From contig NZ_BSUG01000016.1 in assembly GCF_030161475.1 (NCBI RefSeq), positions 1 through 43,286 on the forward strand: a stretch of DNA of 43,286 nucleotides, written 5' to 3'. Each line of letters starts with the position of its first letter. Positions within the stretch are counted from its first letter, which is position 1. Positions 23,425 through 32,192 of this stretch are shown in pieces. The notes beneath the pieces are model-generated. The model was not told the DNA's origin, made no database searches, and was given only the letters and a program-made list of their open reading frames with translations. The position numbers and the translations under genes are program-made. The stretch is from Tetragenococcus halophilus subsp. flandriensis (GTDB lineage Bacteria; Bacillota; Bacilli; Lactobacillales; Enterococcaceae).

Positions 23425-24198
23425 TTATAAATCTCTATAATCGATGGTTTTAATTTCTCGTTGTTGTATATCTGAGTAAACATTAGAGTCTGTTAAAAAA
23501 ACTACTTCTTTCGTTCGGGGTAATAACAAGGAAGAATGTTGAATAATATAATCGTCCAAATAACCAGGGTGAAAAATCATCATTTCAACGCCATCTTTTC
23601 GACAATTATTTATCATTTTATAAAAAGTATCATATGGATCATAAGCATCATTCATACTTTCCATACTCATATAAACTTTATGATCATTAACTACGATATA
23701 CGATTCTTTGTCTAAATTATTAGGATTTTTCCCTTCTGGCAAGCCTGAATATTTTAATCCATATTCTTGCGCAAAATCTTTTAGTGCTCGAAAGAAATTA
23801 TCACTTGCAACAGCATGTCCTTCAAAATAGTCTGGCTTTTTATGAAACAACGATAAAAATTTTTGATACTGTGCTTCTATTTCAATCAATGCTTCTTCAT
23901 ACTTTACAAAATCTACTTTTGCCTTGCGATAAACCGCAGACGTTTTAAACATTCCGTCTGCATCTACTAATGAAGGAATATACTTTGAATTCGAAATAGG
24001 TCGCCCTGCACAAAAATTTGTGTGTTGCCCAAAAGCTATATCCTCGTCTCTTAGCAAACTAACACCATGTTCACTAGCGGTCATATTTACCATTACGCCT
24101 ACACTACGAATCATTCCTTCCTTCACAGATTTCTCTATTCCATAATTCACTGCTTCTGAATAACCTAAATCATCAGCTCTGAATAAGATTTTCTTCAA
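23425..24198 (-). CDS. chbG: ChbG/YdjC-family carbohydrate deacetylase
   Basis: A 257-residue member of the ChbG/HpnK/YdjC family. E. coli ChbG removes one acetyl group from diacetylchitobiose phosphate so that the sugar can be used and can induce its operon. The metal motif RADDLGYSEA (Asp-Asp) is at residues 8-17; HTNFCAGRPIS and the EGHAVASDNF segment give further His ligands. The gene lies at the end of a PTS operon and overlaps the EIIBC gene. Start: TTG at 24198, 9 bases after AAAGGAGG, gives the normal family beginning KKILFRADDLGY; the longer ORF start at 24225 is unsupported. The sugar is probably an acetylated amino sugar or glucoside (inference). Confidence 0.85.
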   Translation of the reverse strand: MKKILFRADDLGYSEAVNYGIEKSVKEGMIRSVGVMVNMTASEHGVSLLRDEDIAFGQHTNFCAGRPISNSKYIPSLVDADGMFKTSAVYRKAKVDFVKYEEALIEIEAQYQKFLSLFHKKPDYFEGHAVASDNFFRALKDFAQEYGLKYSGLPEGKNPNNLDKESYIVVNDHKVYMSMESMNDAYDPYDTFYKMINNCRKDGVEMMIFHPGYLDDYIIQHSSLLLPRTKEVVFLTDSNVYSDIQQREIKTIDYRDL

Positions 24199-25603
24199 CT
24201 TCAATTGCCTCCTTTTGATTATCATTTACCCCTAAAATGTAACTTACAAAAGCCGAAACTATAAAACCAATAATGCAAGAAATAAAACCGTTAATTGTAT
24301 TTGTAATTGTTCCTCCAAAAAAAGCTGTTAAAGAAATAAAACTAGCAATAGGAATTAACGAATAAGTAGTTACACCTGTAATTCCAGCATATAACCCTCC
24401 AGCAAAACCACCAACGATCATTCCAATAAATGGCTTTTTATAACGCATACCTAACCCATACATTGCTGGTTCTGTTACACCCCCAATAAATGTTGCAGTC
24501 AAAAAACCAAAAGCTAAAGCTTTTTCCTCTTTATTTTTTAATTTTAAAAATGTTCCAAAACTCATTCCAGCCACACACATACTGGCAATAAGTGCGGCCG
24601 GATTAACAGCCGCCTCTTGGCCATTTTGGGCAAAAACTGTTATCATCGTGGTAATCATCAATAAGTGCATGCCAGTCATTACCAAAAATTGCCATAGGGC
24701 TGCAATAATAGCTATTGCCAGAAAACCAATTATCGATGAATTTAGCGAAAGCAAGAATCGGCTAATATAATCACCAATAAAGAAACCAGTTGGACCTAAA
24801 ATGACTAACATAATAGGTAACATAATTATAATAGTTACTGTTGGAGTTAAAATAGTAGATAATGTTTCTGGTACCACTTTTTTTAGGTATTTTTCAATAT
24901 ATGACATTATCCAAACTGATAAAATAATAGGAATTACAGTACTGGAATAATTTTCAGCAGAAGCCGGAATTCCATATACTGAAAAATCAAGGCCATCTTC
25001 TGCAATTTGCATCAACGTAGGGTGAATTAGTATCGCACCCAAAAACATCCCTAATACCGGAGTGGCGCCAAATTTTTTACTAGCAGTATAGCCAATCATT
25101 ACAGGGAAAAAATAAAAACCAGCATCACCTACAAAAGTAAGTAGGGTAAATAATTGTGTTCCTTCCTGAATAATCCCTAACATATCAGGACCAAATAGAG
25201 CCACTATCATTTTAAACATCGATGCGGCTACAAGCACTGGGATTAAAGGTGTTAAACTTCCTGCAAGTCCATCTAAAATCTTATTTCCAACTTCTTTAAA
25301 TGTTAATTTCTTTTTTTCATTGTCGTGGTTGTCCACTGAGCTTTCTGTCTCTAAAAACGAATTTTTTATAATTGCTTCATATACTTTTTCTACTGTCTGT
25401 CCAATAATAATCTGGTATTGACCGCCAGAATGTCCCACACCTAAAACACCGTCGATTGCTTTTATCTTTTCATCATTAACAATACTTTCATCTTTCAAAT
25501 TAAATCTCAGTCTTGTCATGCAATGAGTAACACTGGATATATTGGCTTCTCCTCCTACATTAGCAAGTATTTCTTCTGCAATTTTATCATAATTTTGACT
25601 CAT
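24173..25603 (-). CDS. Glucose-superfamily PTS EIIBC (beta-glucoside/trehalose type), no EIIA
   Basis: A 476-residue PTS transporter. EIIB is at residues 1-85 with phosphocysteine C28 in the SSVTHCMTRLRF motif; EIIC follows from about residue 95 with ten hydrophobic segments, GVTEPAMYGLGMRY being the family signature. The EIIA domain that BglF-type proteins carry at the C-terminus is absent, so a glucose-type EIIA in trans is needed. Start overlaps the antiterminator stop by four bases (ATGA). The downstream deacetylase suggests an N-acetylated or acetylated sugar; no phospho-glycosidase gene is present in the operon. Confidence 0.9.
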   Translation of the reverse strand: MSQNYDKIAEEILANVGGEANISSVTHCMTRLRFNLKDESIVNDEKIKAIDGVLGVGHSGGQYQIIIGQTVEKVYEAIIKNSFLETESSVDNHDNEKKKLTFKEVGNKILDGLAGSLTPLIPVLVAASMFKMIVALFGPDMLGIIQEGTQLFTLLTFVGDAGFYFFPVMIGYTASKKFGATPVLGMFLGAILIHPTLMQIAEDGLDFSVYGIPASAENYSSTVIPIILSVWIMSYIEKYLKKVVPETLSTILTPTVTIIIMLPIMLVILGPTGFFIGDYISRFLLSLNSSIIGFLAIAIIAALWQFLVMTGMHLLMITTMITVFAQNGQEAAVNPAALIASMCVAGMSFGTFLKLKNKEEKALAFGFLTATFIGGVTEPAMYGLGMRYKKPFIGMIVGGFAGGLYAGITGVTTYSLIPIASFISLTAFFGGTITNTINGFISCIIGFIVSAFVSYILGVNDNQKEAIEVEENLIQS

Positions 25604-26439
25604 CTTTTTTCCTCCAAATTTTTTTCATACAAACGATTTAAGTGGATCATCAAATATAATAATTCATCATTTGATACTTGATTACCTATATGATTCTCAA
25701 TTAATCGCCCTACTTTAACAGCCAAAGCATAAATATTTTTATGTTCTTTTTGTAAAACAGCTAGTAAATCGGTGTTTTCTCCTACAAACTTTTCACCACT
25801 GCGAACTCTTTTTAAATAGTAAAACATATGCATTCGAAACCGATCGTAATTGAATTCTTCTCGATCAATAGTTATAAGTAATTCCTGCTCTATTAAAACT
25901 GTTATTTCATTAATAACTTCTTCAATCGCTATTTCTTCCTGCGATACTTTATATTCAGCTTGACTATCAACGAAATGCATAGTGATGGCAGTTACTTCAC
26001 TTTTAGGTAAGTTGACTTTCATCCGTTTTTGAATCATCATAACAGTCTTTTTAGCCACTTGGTTTTCTTTTGGATATAATTGTTCTACTTCATGTGAATA
26101 GACTAATCGTGCATCTTTATATTGGGATAAACGCTGTAAAGAAAACTGAATATGGTCAGCTAAACTAAACACAATCGTAGGGTTTAAATTTCCCGCCAGT
26201 TGTTTTTGTGCCATTGAGACAATATCTACGCTCAGATCAATAATTTCTTCTGATAATTCTTTTAATAATATTTCAAAATGTTCATTTAATTTATAAAAGG
26301 TCATTGATATTTTACTTAGATCAGTTAACTCATAAGGAGTTTTGGGAAAGCCAATTCCTTTACTAAAGGCAATAAGTTTATTTCCATTACCGTCGATACA
26401 TTCAGCAACATTATTGTTAATTTTTTTCATTACTCTCAT
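25600..26439 (-). CDS. BglG/LicT-family transcriptional antiterminator
   Basis: A 279-residue RNA-binding antiterminator. The N-terminal CAT domain binds the RAT hairpin (VMKKINNNVAECIDGNGNKLIAFSKGIGF); two PRD domains follow with conserved His residues for phosphorylation (FSLADHIQFSLQRL, YSHEVEQLYP, ITMHFVD, YLMIHLNRLYE). It matches the RNA switch just upstream. The frame extends to 26520 through that switch, but the ATG at 26439, five bases after GGGGTG, is the likely start. The EIIBC gene overlaps its end. Confidence 0.92.
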   Translation of the reverse strand: MRVMKKINNNVAECIDGNGNKLIAFSKGIGFPKTPYELTDLSKISMTFYKLNEHFEILLKELSEEIIDLSVDIVSMAQKQLAGNLNPTIVFSLADHIQFSLQRLSQYKDARLVYSHEVEQLYPKENQVAKKTVMMIQKRMKVNLPKSEVTAITMHFVDSQAEYKVSQEEIAIEEVINEITVLIEQELLITIDREEFNYDRFRMHMFYYLKRVRSGEKFVGENTDLLAVLQKEHKNIYALAVKVGRLIENHIGNQVSNDELLYLMIHLNRLYEKNLEEKR

Positions 26440-26451
26440 ATTTTCACCCCA

Positions 26452-26518
26452 TAAAAAAACTCTCTGAGCACACTCCACCCCACTTTCGGAATGGTAATGC
26501 CTCAGAGAGTAACAATCC
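26452..26518 (-). promoter_or_regulatory. RAT antiterminator and overlapping terminator
   Basis: Minus strand: GGATTGTTACTCTCTGAGG... (RAT, 26493-26518) matches the LicT/BglG target pattern, which begins GGATTGTTACTG. Its stem half CTCTCTGAG can instead pair with CTCAGAGAG (plus 26459-26468 with 26501-26510) to form a terminator followed by seven T's. Binding of the antiterminator would stabilise the RAT and block the terminator, giving sugar-dependent self-control of the operon. Confidence 0.9.
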
Positions 26519-26539
26519 ATTAATTATATTATTAAAATT

Positions 26540-26568
26540 AACTTACCAAAATTAGAAAGCGATGTCAA
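26540..26568 (-). promoter_or_regulatory. Promoter of the antiterminator operon
   Basis: TTGACA (26563-26568), 17-base spacer, TAAGTT (26540-26545) on the minus strand, about 20 bases before the RAT. Confidence 0.7.
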
Positions 26569-26626
26569 CATGAAATCTGAACTGAAATATTGAACTAGCA
26601 AAAAAGTAGAAAACCACTATTAAGAA

Positions 26627-27784
26627 TCAAGTCAAATACTTCTTAGCAAACCCTTTATAAAACTCTGCTGCAGCTAAGTATTCAGCGATATCTACATATT
26701 CATCAATTTGGTGAACTGAATCATTTCCTGGACCGACGACAAGCATTATTGGAGCAGAAGGACTTTTAACAAAGTTGGAAGCATCTGTTGCGCCAGGTTC
26801 GCCAACGATTTTAACTGAATGTCCTAAAATTTCTCCTAACATTTGCTTAGCCGTTGTGACGTACTCTCCTTGTATGTCGCCATCTACAGCTCCTCCTACA
26901 TAATCGTATTCTATTTCAAATGAGTAATCAGGCCAAGTGTTCAGCTCTAAAATGATACTTTCTAGCATTTCTTGCACTTCTGCAACTGTATAAAGTGGAT
27001 TGATACGAACATTTCCTCGAGCAGTAATTTTACCGGGTATACTGTTTACTTGGTCTCCGCCTGATATCATCGTCACATTATGGACTAAAGGTCCTAGCGT
27101 CTCATGGATTTTGGGTTGTGTCCGCAATTTTTGATTCGCCATATGGATAAAATCTAGCATATTGTCCAAAGCATTTATACCAGCGCTAGCTTGTGAACTG
27201 ATCGCAACTTTTCCATAAGAGGCGACCGTATAGTCAATATCGCCATTACTAGCATATACTACATTTAAATCTGTTGTATCTTCTCCGATCACAAGAACAT
27301 CCAGATCATCAACATAACCTTGTTTGGTCAACTCCTCTGATCCCCACATGCCAGTCTCTTCGCCAACTGTTGCTAGCAAACGTAGTTCACCTTTTAAAGA
27401 GGCCCTTTCTTCTAATAGCGTTAGCATTGTAGCCACCATACCAGCTAAACCACTCTTCATATCAGTGGTCCCTCGACCATACATTTTGGTGTCGTTATCA
27501 TACAATTTGCCAGAGAATGGATCATCTTTCCACGCATTGGGTTCGCCTAAATTAACGACATCCATATGACCAGAAAATCCTAATTTAAAATCGCTATCTT
27601 GCGGGCCGATTGAAATAACTACGCTTTCTCGATCTCCTTGATATGGAACACGTGTGATCCGTACTTCATTCTTATACGGCTCAAATAATTTCACAATATA
27701 ATCTACCACCTGTTTTTCATGATCATCTACAGTTGGAATTTGAACTAAATGTTGTAATAATTCAATTTGTTTTTCTTTATTCAT
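26627..27784 (-). CDS. M20 metallopeptidase, ArgE/DapE family
   Basis: A 385-residue zinc hydrolase of the ArgE/DapE/CPG2 family, which removes acyl groups from amino acids or cleaves short peptides. Metal ligands are visible: SGHMDVV (H73, D75), GRGTTDMKSG (bridging Asp) and VGEETGMWGSE (catalytic Glu-Glu), with the C-terminal His-containing GNDSVHQIDE. It is alone: no lysine or arginine biosynthesis gene is adjacent, so the substrate is open. Ribosome site AGGCGGAG is 4 bases before ATG. I see no distinct terminator before the next operon. Confidence 0.85.
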   Translation of the reverse strand: MNKEKQIELLQHLVQIPTVDDHEKQVVDYIVKLFEPYKNEVRITRVPYQGDRESVVISIGPQDSDFKLGFSGHMDVVNLGEPNAWKDDPFSGKLYDNDTKMYGRGTTDMKSGLAGMVATMLTLLEERASLKGELRLLATVGEETGMWGSEELTKQGYVDDLDVLVIGEDTTDLNVVYASNGDIDYTVASYGKVAISSQASAGINALDNMLDFIHMANQKLRTQPKIHETLGPLVHNVTMISGGDQVNSIPGKITARGNVRINPLYTVAEVQEMLESIILELNTWPDYSFEIEYDYVGGAVDGDIQGEYVTTAKQMLGEILGHSVKIVGEPGATDASNFVKSPSAPIMLVVGPGNDSVHQIDEYVDIAEYLAAAEFYKGFAKKYLT

Positions 27785-27927
27785 ATTACTCCGCCTTTCA
27801 CAAAAACATCGACTATTAAATTAAAGCTAAAACTTTAATCCCCTCATTTAACATATTTGTTTGATTTCCAATCATGCCGATAATCGACGCCATAAAAATC
27901 CTAGATATCTTTAAAATTTACAAAAAA

Positions 27928-27968
27928 TATGCAAAACAATTTCCAAAACGCTGAAATCATTCTGCATA
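27928..27968 (-). terminator. Two-step hairpin after the ABC permease gene
   Basis: Outer TATGCA/TGCATA (27928-27933, 27963-27968) encloses inner ATTTC/GAAAT. The minus strand then runs TTTTTTG. It lies about 46 bases beyond the permease stop. Confidence 0.55.
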
Positions 27969-28013
27969 CTTTTGAATGTAATAAATTTTACACTTACTTA
28001 GCTTGTCTTATTT

Positions 28014-29267
28014 CTACTGATTCCTCATCAAAGTAAATGATTGTTTCAATGTCGCTAGTAGTCCTTTATCGTTATAAACTAAAACATTTGATTTATACAT
28101 CTTAGCTGAAGCCATCGTTAATAAAATTGTTGAAATTACTAAGATGCCTAATGAAATCATCGCATTTTCTAGACTAGCCGTTTCGTTAGCTAAGCGAATT
28201 GGCATTAGATAAGAAGATAGAAACGGAATATAAGAAGTGATGCGGATAATAATATTACTTGGATCAAAGGATGCTAAAGAAATTCCTAGTAAATAGCCGA
28301 TTAAAGATAAGTAAGTTACAGGCAGAATCACTTTGGATGTATCTTCTGTCTTTGTGACTAATGATCCGCAAAGTGCGGCCAACACAGCGTAAATGAATAC
28401 GCCCAAAACTAGGAAAACTAAAGTAAACAACAGGAAAGTGCCAAAAATGCCTTGCAAGGAAATCGAATCTATAAAGTTTTTAATAACATCAATATCTTTT
28501 ACCCATTGATAACTAATCGCAAAAGCTGCAGCGTAAACCACCATTTGTGTTACGGCAACCAGTAATATTCCTAATAGTTTACCATAAAAGTGGATTTGTG
28601 CACGAGTACTGGACAAAATCACTTCCATGATTCGCGTTCCCTTTTCTGAAGCAATTTCTTGCGAGATAATTCCTGCATAAGTGATGATAAAAACAAACAA
28701 AATTATTGTCGAGGCAAAACTTATCGCATAATTGAAGTCTTCATCATCTTCACCCAACTCCATCTCTCCGGCATCATTAAAACTAACCGATTGCTGCTGG
28801 AAATCTGCGGTTTGATTTAAACTATTTACCTCATCCATTGTTAGTCCTAATTCTTGAGCGCGCATATTCGTTTGCATAGAGTTAAGTATTTGCTGTAAAG
28901 TCAACTCAACAGATTGTCCCATGTTCGATTCACTGTATAAAGAAGCGTCCAATTGATTATTATCGCCTACATCTACAACAAACAAAGCGTCAATTTTTTC
29001 ATCCGATAATTCATTTTCTCCTGCAGTTTGAGAATCTACCACTTTAAATTCATAATCTTCTGGTGCAGCCTCGCTCATGCTTTCAGCTAACTCCGTTGAA
29101 GAAGAAGTGATACCGATCGTATCGACCTCACCACTTTGGCTTCCAAAATAGCCGGCCGCATAAACAATTCCTCCTAAGATAAAAGGAACAAGCAACATAA
29201 TTAAAAATGAAATTGAACGAACATTTTTCTTATAAACATCAGCGGCAATAACCCAAAATTTATTCAT
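28014..29267 (-). CDS. ABC-2 type exporter permease (NatB/YhaP-like)
   Basis: A 417-residue ABC-2 permease. One N-terminal transmembrane segment (SISFLIMLLVPFILGGIVYAA) is followed by a large extracytoplasmic domain of about 150 residues and then five C-terminal membrane segments with the SQEIASEKGTRIMEVILSS loop typical of NatB/YhaP. Pairs with the ATPase gene, which it overlaps by eight bases. NatAB of B. subtilis exports sodium; YhaQP-type pairs have also been linked to stress and antimicrobial export. Here no sensor is adjacent, so the substrate is open. The ATG at 29267 is chosen over a GTG at 29276. Confidence 0.85.
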   Translation of the reverse strand: MNKFWVIAADVYKKNVRSISFLIMLLVPFILGGIVYAAGYFGSQSGEVDTIGITSSSTELAESMSEAAPEDYEFKVVDSQTAGENELSDEKIDALFVVDVGDNNQLDASLYSESNMGQSVELTLQQILNSMQTNMRAQELGLTMDEVNSLNQTADFQQQSVSFNDAGEMELGEDDEDFNYAISFASTIILFVFIITYAGIISQEIASEKGTRIMEVILSSTRAQIHFYGKLLGILLVAVTQMVVYAAAFAISYQWVKDIDVIKNFIDSISLQGIFGTFLLFTLVFLVLGVFIYAVLAALCGSLVTKTEDTSKVILPVTYLSLIGYLLGISLASFDPSNIIIRITSYIPFLSSYLMPIRLANETASLENAMISLGILVISTILLTMASAKMYKSNVLVYNDKGLLATLKQSFTLMRNQ

Positions 29268-30159
29268 GGTCTTCACCTGCTTTCATTTTAAATATTTCTT
29301 CTAATGTTGGTGGTTGCTGATTAAACATTGGAATATAGCCTTGTGCTGTTGCTTGGTTAAAAATACTTTCTCCTGCTTCAGGATCTTCTAATGTAATCTC
29401 TAAATAACGATGATCTTGTTCTATAATCGTTTCAACCCCAGCAATTTGGGCAACTTCATCTTTAGTTAAATCCGATTCTAAAAAGACTTTGGTTCGTCCA
29501 AATTTTTCCCGAATTTCGTGAACCTCTCCTTGTAAAACAGTTTTTCCATTGTTTAACATAATCAAATGGTCACATATCTTTTCCACATTATCCATGTTAT
29601 GACTAGAAAATATAACACAAGAACCTTTTTCTTTGAGCTCCATAATGCCATCTTTTAATAACTCTACATTTACTGGATCTAAGCCACTGAACGGTTCATC
29701 CAAGATAATAAGTTCTGGTTCATGAATCAAAGTAGCGATCAATTGAATTTTTTGCTGGTTCCCTTTAGATAAAGTTTTTACTTTATCTGTCTTTTTACCT
29801 TTTACCTGAAATTTATCCATCCATTCATCAATCTTAGGAACAATTTCTTTTTTGCTTCTTCCTCTTAAACGTGCGAAATAGATCAGTTGATCTTGTACTG
29901 TAATACGCGGGTACAAGCCTCGTTCTTCAGGTAAGTATCCGATAATATTGTACTCTTTTGCGCTTAATGAATGACCATTCCATAAAATTTCGCCTTGATC
30001 TGCTTGTAAAAAATCAAGTATTAAGCGAAAGGTAGTTGTTTTTCCGGCCCCATTTTGTCCAATCAATCCCATAATTTGCCCTTCATTGATAGAAAAGGTT
30101 AAGTCGTCTAAGGCTTTATAATCGCCAAAGGATTTTGATAAATTTTTCACTTCTAACAC
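29260..30159 (-). CDS. ABC exporter ATPase (NatA/YhaQ-like)
   Basis: A 299-residue ABC ATPase. Walker A is GQNGAGKTT at residues 34-42, the Q-loop is followed by LSKGNQQKIQ (signature) and LIILDEPFSG (Walker B), then an H-loop in SSHNMD. The C-terminal 80-residue extension is of the DUF4162 type seen in NatA/YhaQ. Start: a GTG at 30159, 8 bases after AAAGGAG, fits the LEVKNLSKSFG beginning; the longer frame to 30189 has no site. The permease gene overlaps its end, so both are expressed together. Confidence 0.9.
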   Translation of the reverse strand: MLEVKNLSKSFGDYKALDDLTFSINEGQIMGLIGQNGAGKTTTFRLILDFLQADQGEILWNGHSLSAKEYNIIGYLPEERGLYPRITVQDQLIYFARLRGRSKKEIVPKIDEWMDKFQVKGKKTDKVKTLSKGNQQKIQLIATLIHEPELIILDEPFSGLDPVNVELLKDGIMELKEKGSCVIFSSHNMDNVEKICDHLIMLNNGKTVLQGEVHEIREKFGRTKVFLESDLTKDEVAQIAGVETIIEQDHRYLEITLEDPEAGESIFNQATAQGYIPMFNQQPPTLEEIFKMKAGEDHE

Positions 30160-30275
30160 TTTTCTCACTCCTTTTATAGTTTTTTTCAAGTCCCCTTTTT
30201 ACAACAATTGTGTCATTTAATGTTACCTTACCTTATAACAAATCGCAATTGGTTATAGATAATTTTGTTATTTTA

Positions 30276-30315
30276 ATAAAAAAAAGAACACTAACAGTTT
30301 TAGATGTTAGCGTTC
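30276..30315 (-). terminator. Terminator of the hydrolase gene
   Basis: GAACACTAACA (30286-30296) pairs with TGTTAGCGTTC (30305-30315) with one mismatch, and a T run follows on the minus strand. Confidence 0.75.
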
Positions 30316-30344
30316 CTTAAGCAGTTATTTCTTATTCCCTTATT

Positions 30345-31065
30345 TTATTTAATACCAATCATTTCATCTAGCCATTCTAGCGCCAAAGGAAACCAACGAG
30401 ACATATGATGGTCTACTCGTCCATCATTTACAACACCTGTCCACTTATTTGCCAGAGCCATTCCATGATTACCTGTACTAAATTCATGCACTTCAAAGGG
30501 CACATTATTTTGCGCCAAAGCTTGCGTATAGATATCAATATGTTCTAAAAACGGCGTTAGTTCATCATTCATCGCGCCCCATAAAAAGGTTGGCGGCGTA
30601 TTAGACGAAACTAGTTTTGAAACATCAGTGCTTTGAACACCCATCTTTTCATCCAAAGTAGGCTTGATCACTGGATAACCCAGTAAAGCAAATTTCGCTT
30701 GTGTATCCGTTTGGTTAGAGTAATCAGCAGCAAGTTGTCCTCCAGCAGAAAAACCGATAATCCCTAACTTATCTAAATCTACTTTTAGCTGATCCGCATG
30801 TTTTTTTATAATCAAAAGCCTCTACAATGGCTTCTTTAGCTTCGGCATAATTTTTTTGTTCTTCCGTCGGATAATTTACGACAAAAGATTGAAAAGCCTG
30901 GGTCGCAAACTGCAGTGCTACTCGTTCAGTATCACGCTCGCGTAATTGTTTATAACTTCCGCCACCTACAACTACAATCCCAGGTAACGCAGTATCCGTA
31001 TTGCTTTGATAAATATCTAGCGAAGAATGATTGGTTGTGTCCAGTTGAATATTTTGAAAGTTCAT
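30345..31065 (-). pseudogene. Alpha/beta hydrolase, frameshifted
   Basis: A cytoplasmic serine esterase of the alpha/beta-hydrolase fold in two frames. From ATG 31065 (ribosome site GAGGTG) it reads PGIVVVGGGSYKQL (oxyanion loop) up to VEAFDY, then leaves frame at a seven-T run (30801-30807). In the next frame it continues KKHADQLKVDLDKLGIIGFSAGGQLA (nucleophile Ser in GFSAGG), with Asp near NDELTPF and His in STGNHGMA, to the stop at 30345. The run needs six A's instead of seven for one reading frame of about 239 residues, so the protein is either truncated or mis-sequenced. Typical members of the family are about 240-270 residues. The two visible pieces are 30769-31065 and 30345-30815. Confidence 0.8.
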
Positions 31066-31170
31066 TTAGTATCACCTCAAGTAATTGTTATTTATATATT
31101 CAGCTTACTAAATGAATTTAATGACCGCAAATATTCTAACTCTCGTCTGTTTTAAAGGGAGGTCTCATAA

Positions 31171-31271
31171 ACTTTCCTTTATTCTTTTAGAAATCGAGGA
31201 AAGCTTTACAAACATCCCTTCATTTATTTAAAAATCAGGGGACATATTAAAGACTTCTCTTTATTTTATCC
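31171..31271. repeat. 41-bp period repeat array, locus 2 (three units)
   Basis: Units start at 31171, 31212 and 31253, exactly 41 bases apart: ACTTTCCTTTATTCT, ACATCCCTTCATTTA and ACTTCTCTTTATTTT. Units 1 and 2 carry AGGAAAG or AGGGGAC blocks near positions 26-33, the same place as in locus 1 (4241-4363). The third unit overlaps the stop codon and last codons of the lysozyme gene at 31261. The bases before 31171 (AAAGGGAGG) look like the second half of a fourth unit. Confidence 0.7.
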
Positions 31272-32130
31272 AAGCAACACTTTTTCCGATATCAATGTAA
31301 GCTTTCTTTCCTTTACTTCGTGGCTGTACACCCCAGACAAAGCCGTCACCAAAAACAATATTATTAATTTTAACTTGTGCTCCTTTACTTAATTCAGCAA
31401 TCACATTATTTCCTACTTTGGGTGAACTACGGAGCTTTACTTTGGCTGCTGCTGTAGTTATTGTTTTCATTTCAATGTCCTCCAGATCTTTTTTATTTTC
31501 TTTAGGAGGTACTTGAGAATCTTTACGAAAAAAGTAAGCCAGATCCCTCCTGACGATCCGATTCAAATCTAAATCCCCATTGTAACCGTGAAGTTTTCCA
31601 CTAGAAGTATATTGATGGATATCATAAGCATTAGTCATTGTTGGGTTTGCTCCATTATATTCACCACTATTTTTCCCATAAGTCGGCATCCAAACACCAT
31701 CAAACTTTTCTGTAGCTAAATGAAATGCCTGATATAAATGATTAGCAATATAAACGCCCACTTTTTTAGCACCAAGTTCTTTTAATTTTTTACGATAAGC
31801 TTCACAACCGCCACGCATATCTTTCATCGATTGTTCTTCAACGTCCAACCACCAAAATGTTGGTGAAAATTCTTTGGCTCTTGAGTAAAAATCTTTTGCT
31901 TCTTGCTGCATATCGTTATAAGAACTACCACGTACCCAAGCATAGACTGCTATTGGGATATTGCGCTTTTTAAAGGCTTTAATATGTGTTTTATAATGTT
32001 TATCTATATAATTAGAACCATATTGCACACGAACAATCACACCGTCTATTTCTTGTGCTAACTGGTCGTAATTTACTTCTTGCGGATTTTGCCACTCACT
32101 AATATCAATAATAATTGGTTTAGGAATCAT
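31261..32130 (-). CDS. GH25 lysozyme/endolysin with SH3-type C-terminus
   Basis: A 289-residue peptidoglycan hydrolase. Residues 1-205 are a GH25 (N,O-diacetylmuramidase-type) catalytic domain: IIIDISEWQ (D9) and FWWLDVEEQ (catalytic Asp and Glu near 95-98), ending with NGDLDLNRI. A linker follows, then an SH3-like domain from about 222 (KVKLRSSPKVGNNVIAELSKGA) for wall binding. No signal peptide is present, as in phage endolysins that depend on a holin. Two genes, DUF2922 and DUF1659, precede it; a hairpin separates them. Ribosome site AAAGGAG. Alternatives: prophage remnant, or a dedicated wall hydrolase. Confidence 0.88.
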   Translation of the reverse strand: MIPKPIIIDISEWQNPQEVNYDQLAQEIDGVIVRVQYGSNYIDKHYKTHIKAFKKRNIPIAVYAWVRGSSYNDMQQEAKDFYSRAKEFSPTFWWLDVEEQSMKDMRGGCEAYRKKLKELGAKKVGVYIANHLYQAFHLATEKFDGVWMPTYGKNSGEYNGANPTMTNAYDIHQYTSSGKLHGYNGDLDLNRIVRRDLAYFFRKDSQVPPKENKKDLEDIEMKTITTAAAKVKLRSSPKVGNNVIAELSKGAQVKINNIVFGDGFVWGVQPRSKGKKAYIDIGKSVAWIK

Positions 32131-32155
32131 TTTATATCTCCTTTCAAATGATTTT

Positions 32156-32188
32156 AAAAAAGCGAGAAGAGAAGCTCTCCTCGCTTAA
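32156..32188 (-). terminator. Hairpin between DUF2922 gene and lysozyme gene
   Basis: AGCGAGAAGAG and CTCTCCTCGCT pair, and the minus strand runs on into TTTTTTAAAA. It may reduce read-through into the lysozyme gene. Confidence 0.65.
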
Positions 32189-32192
32189 TTGC

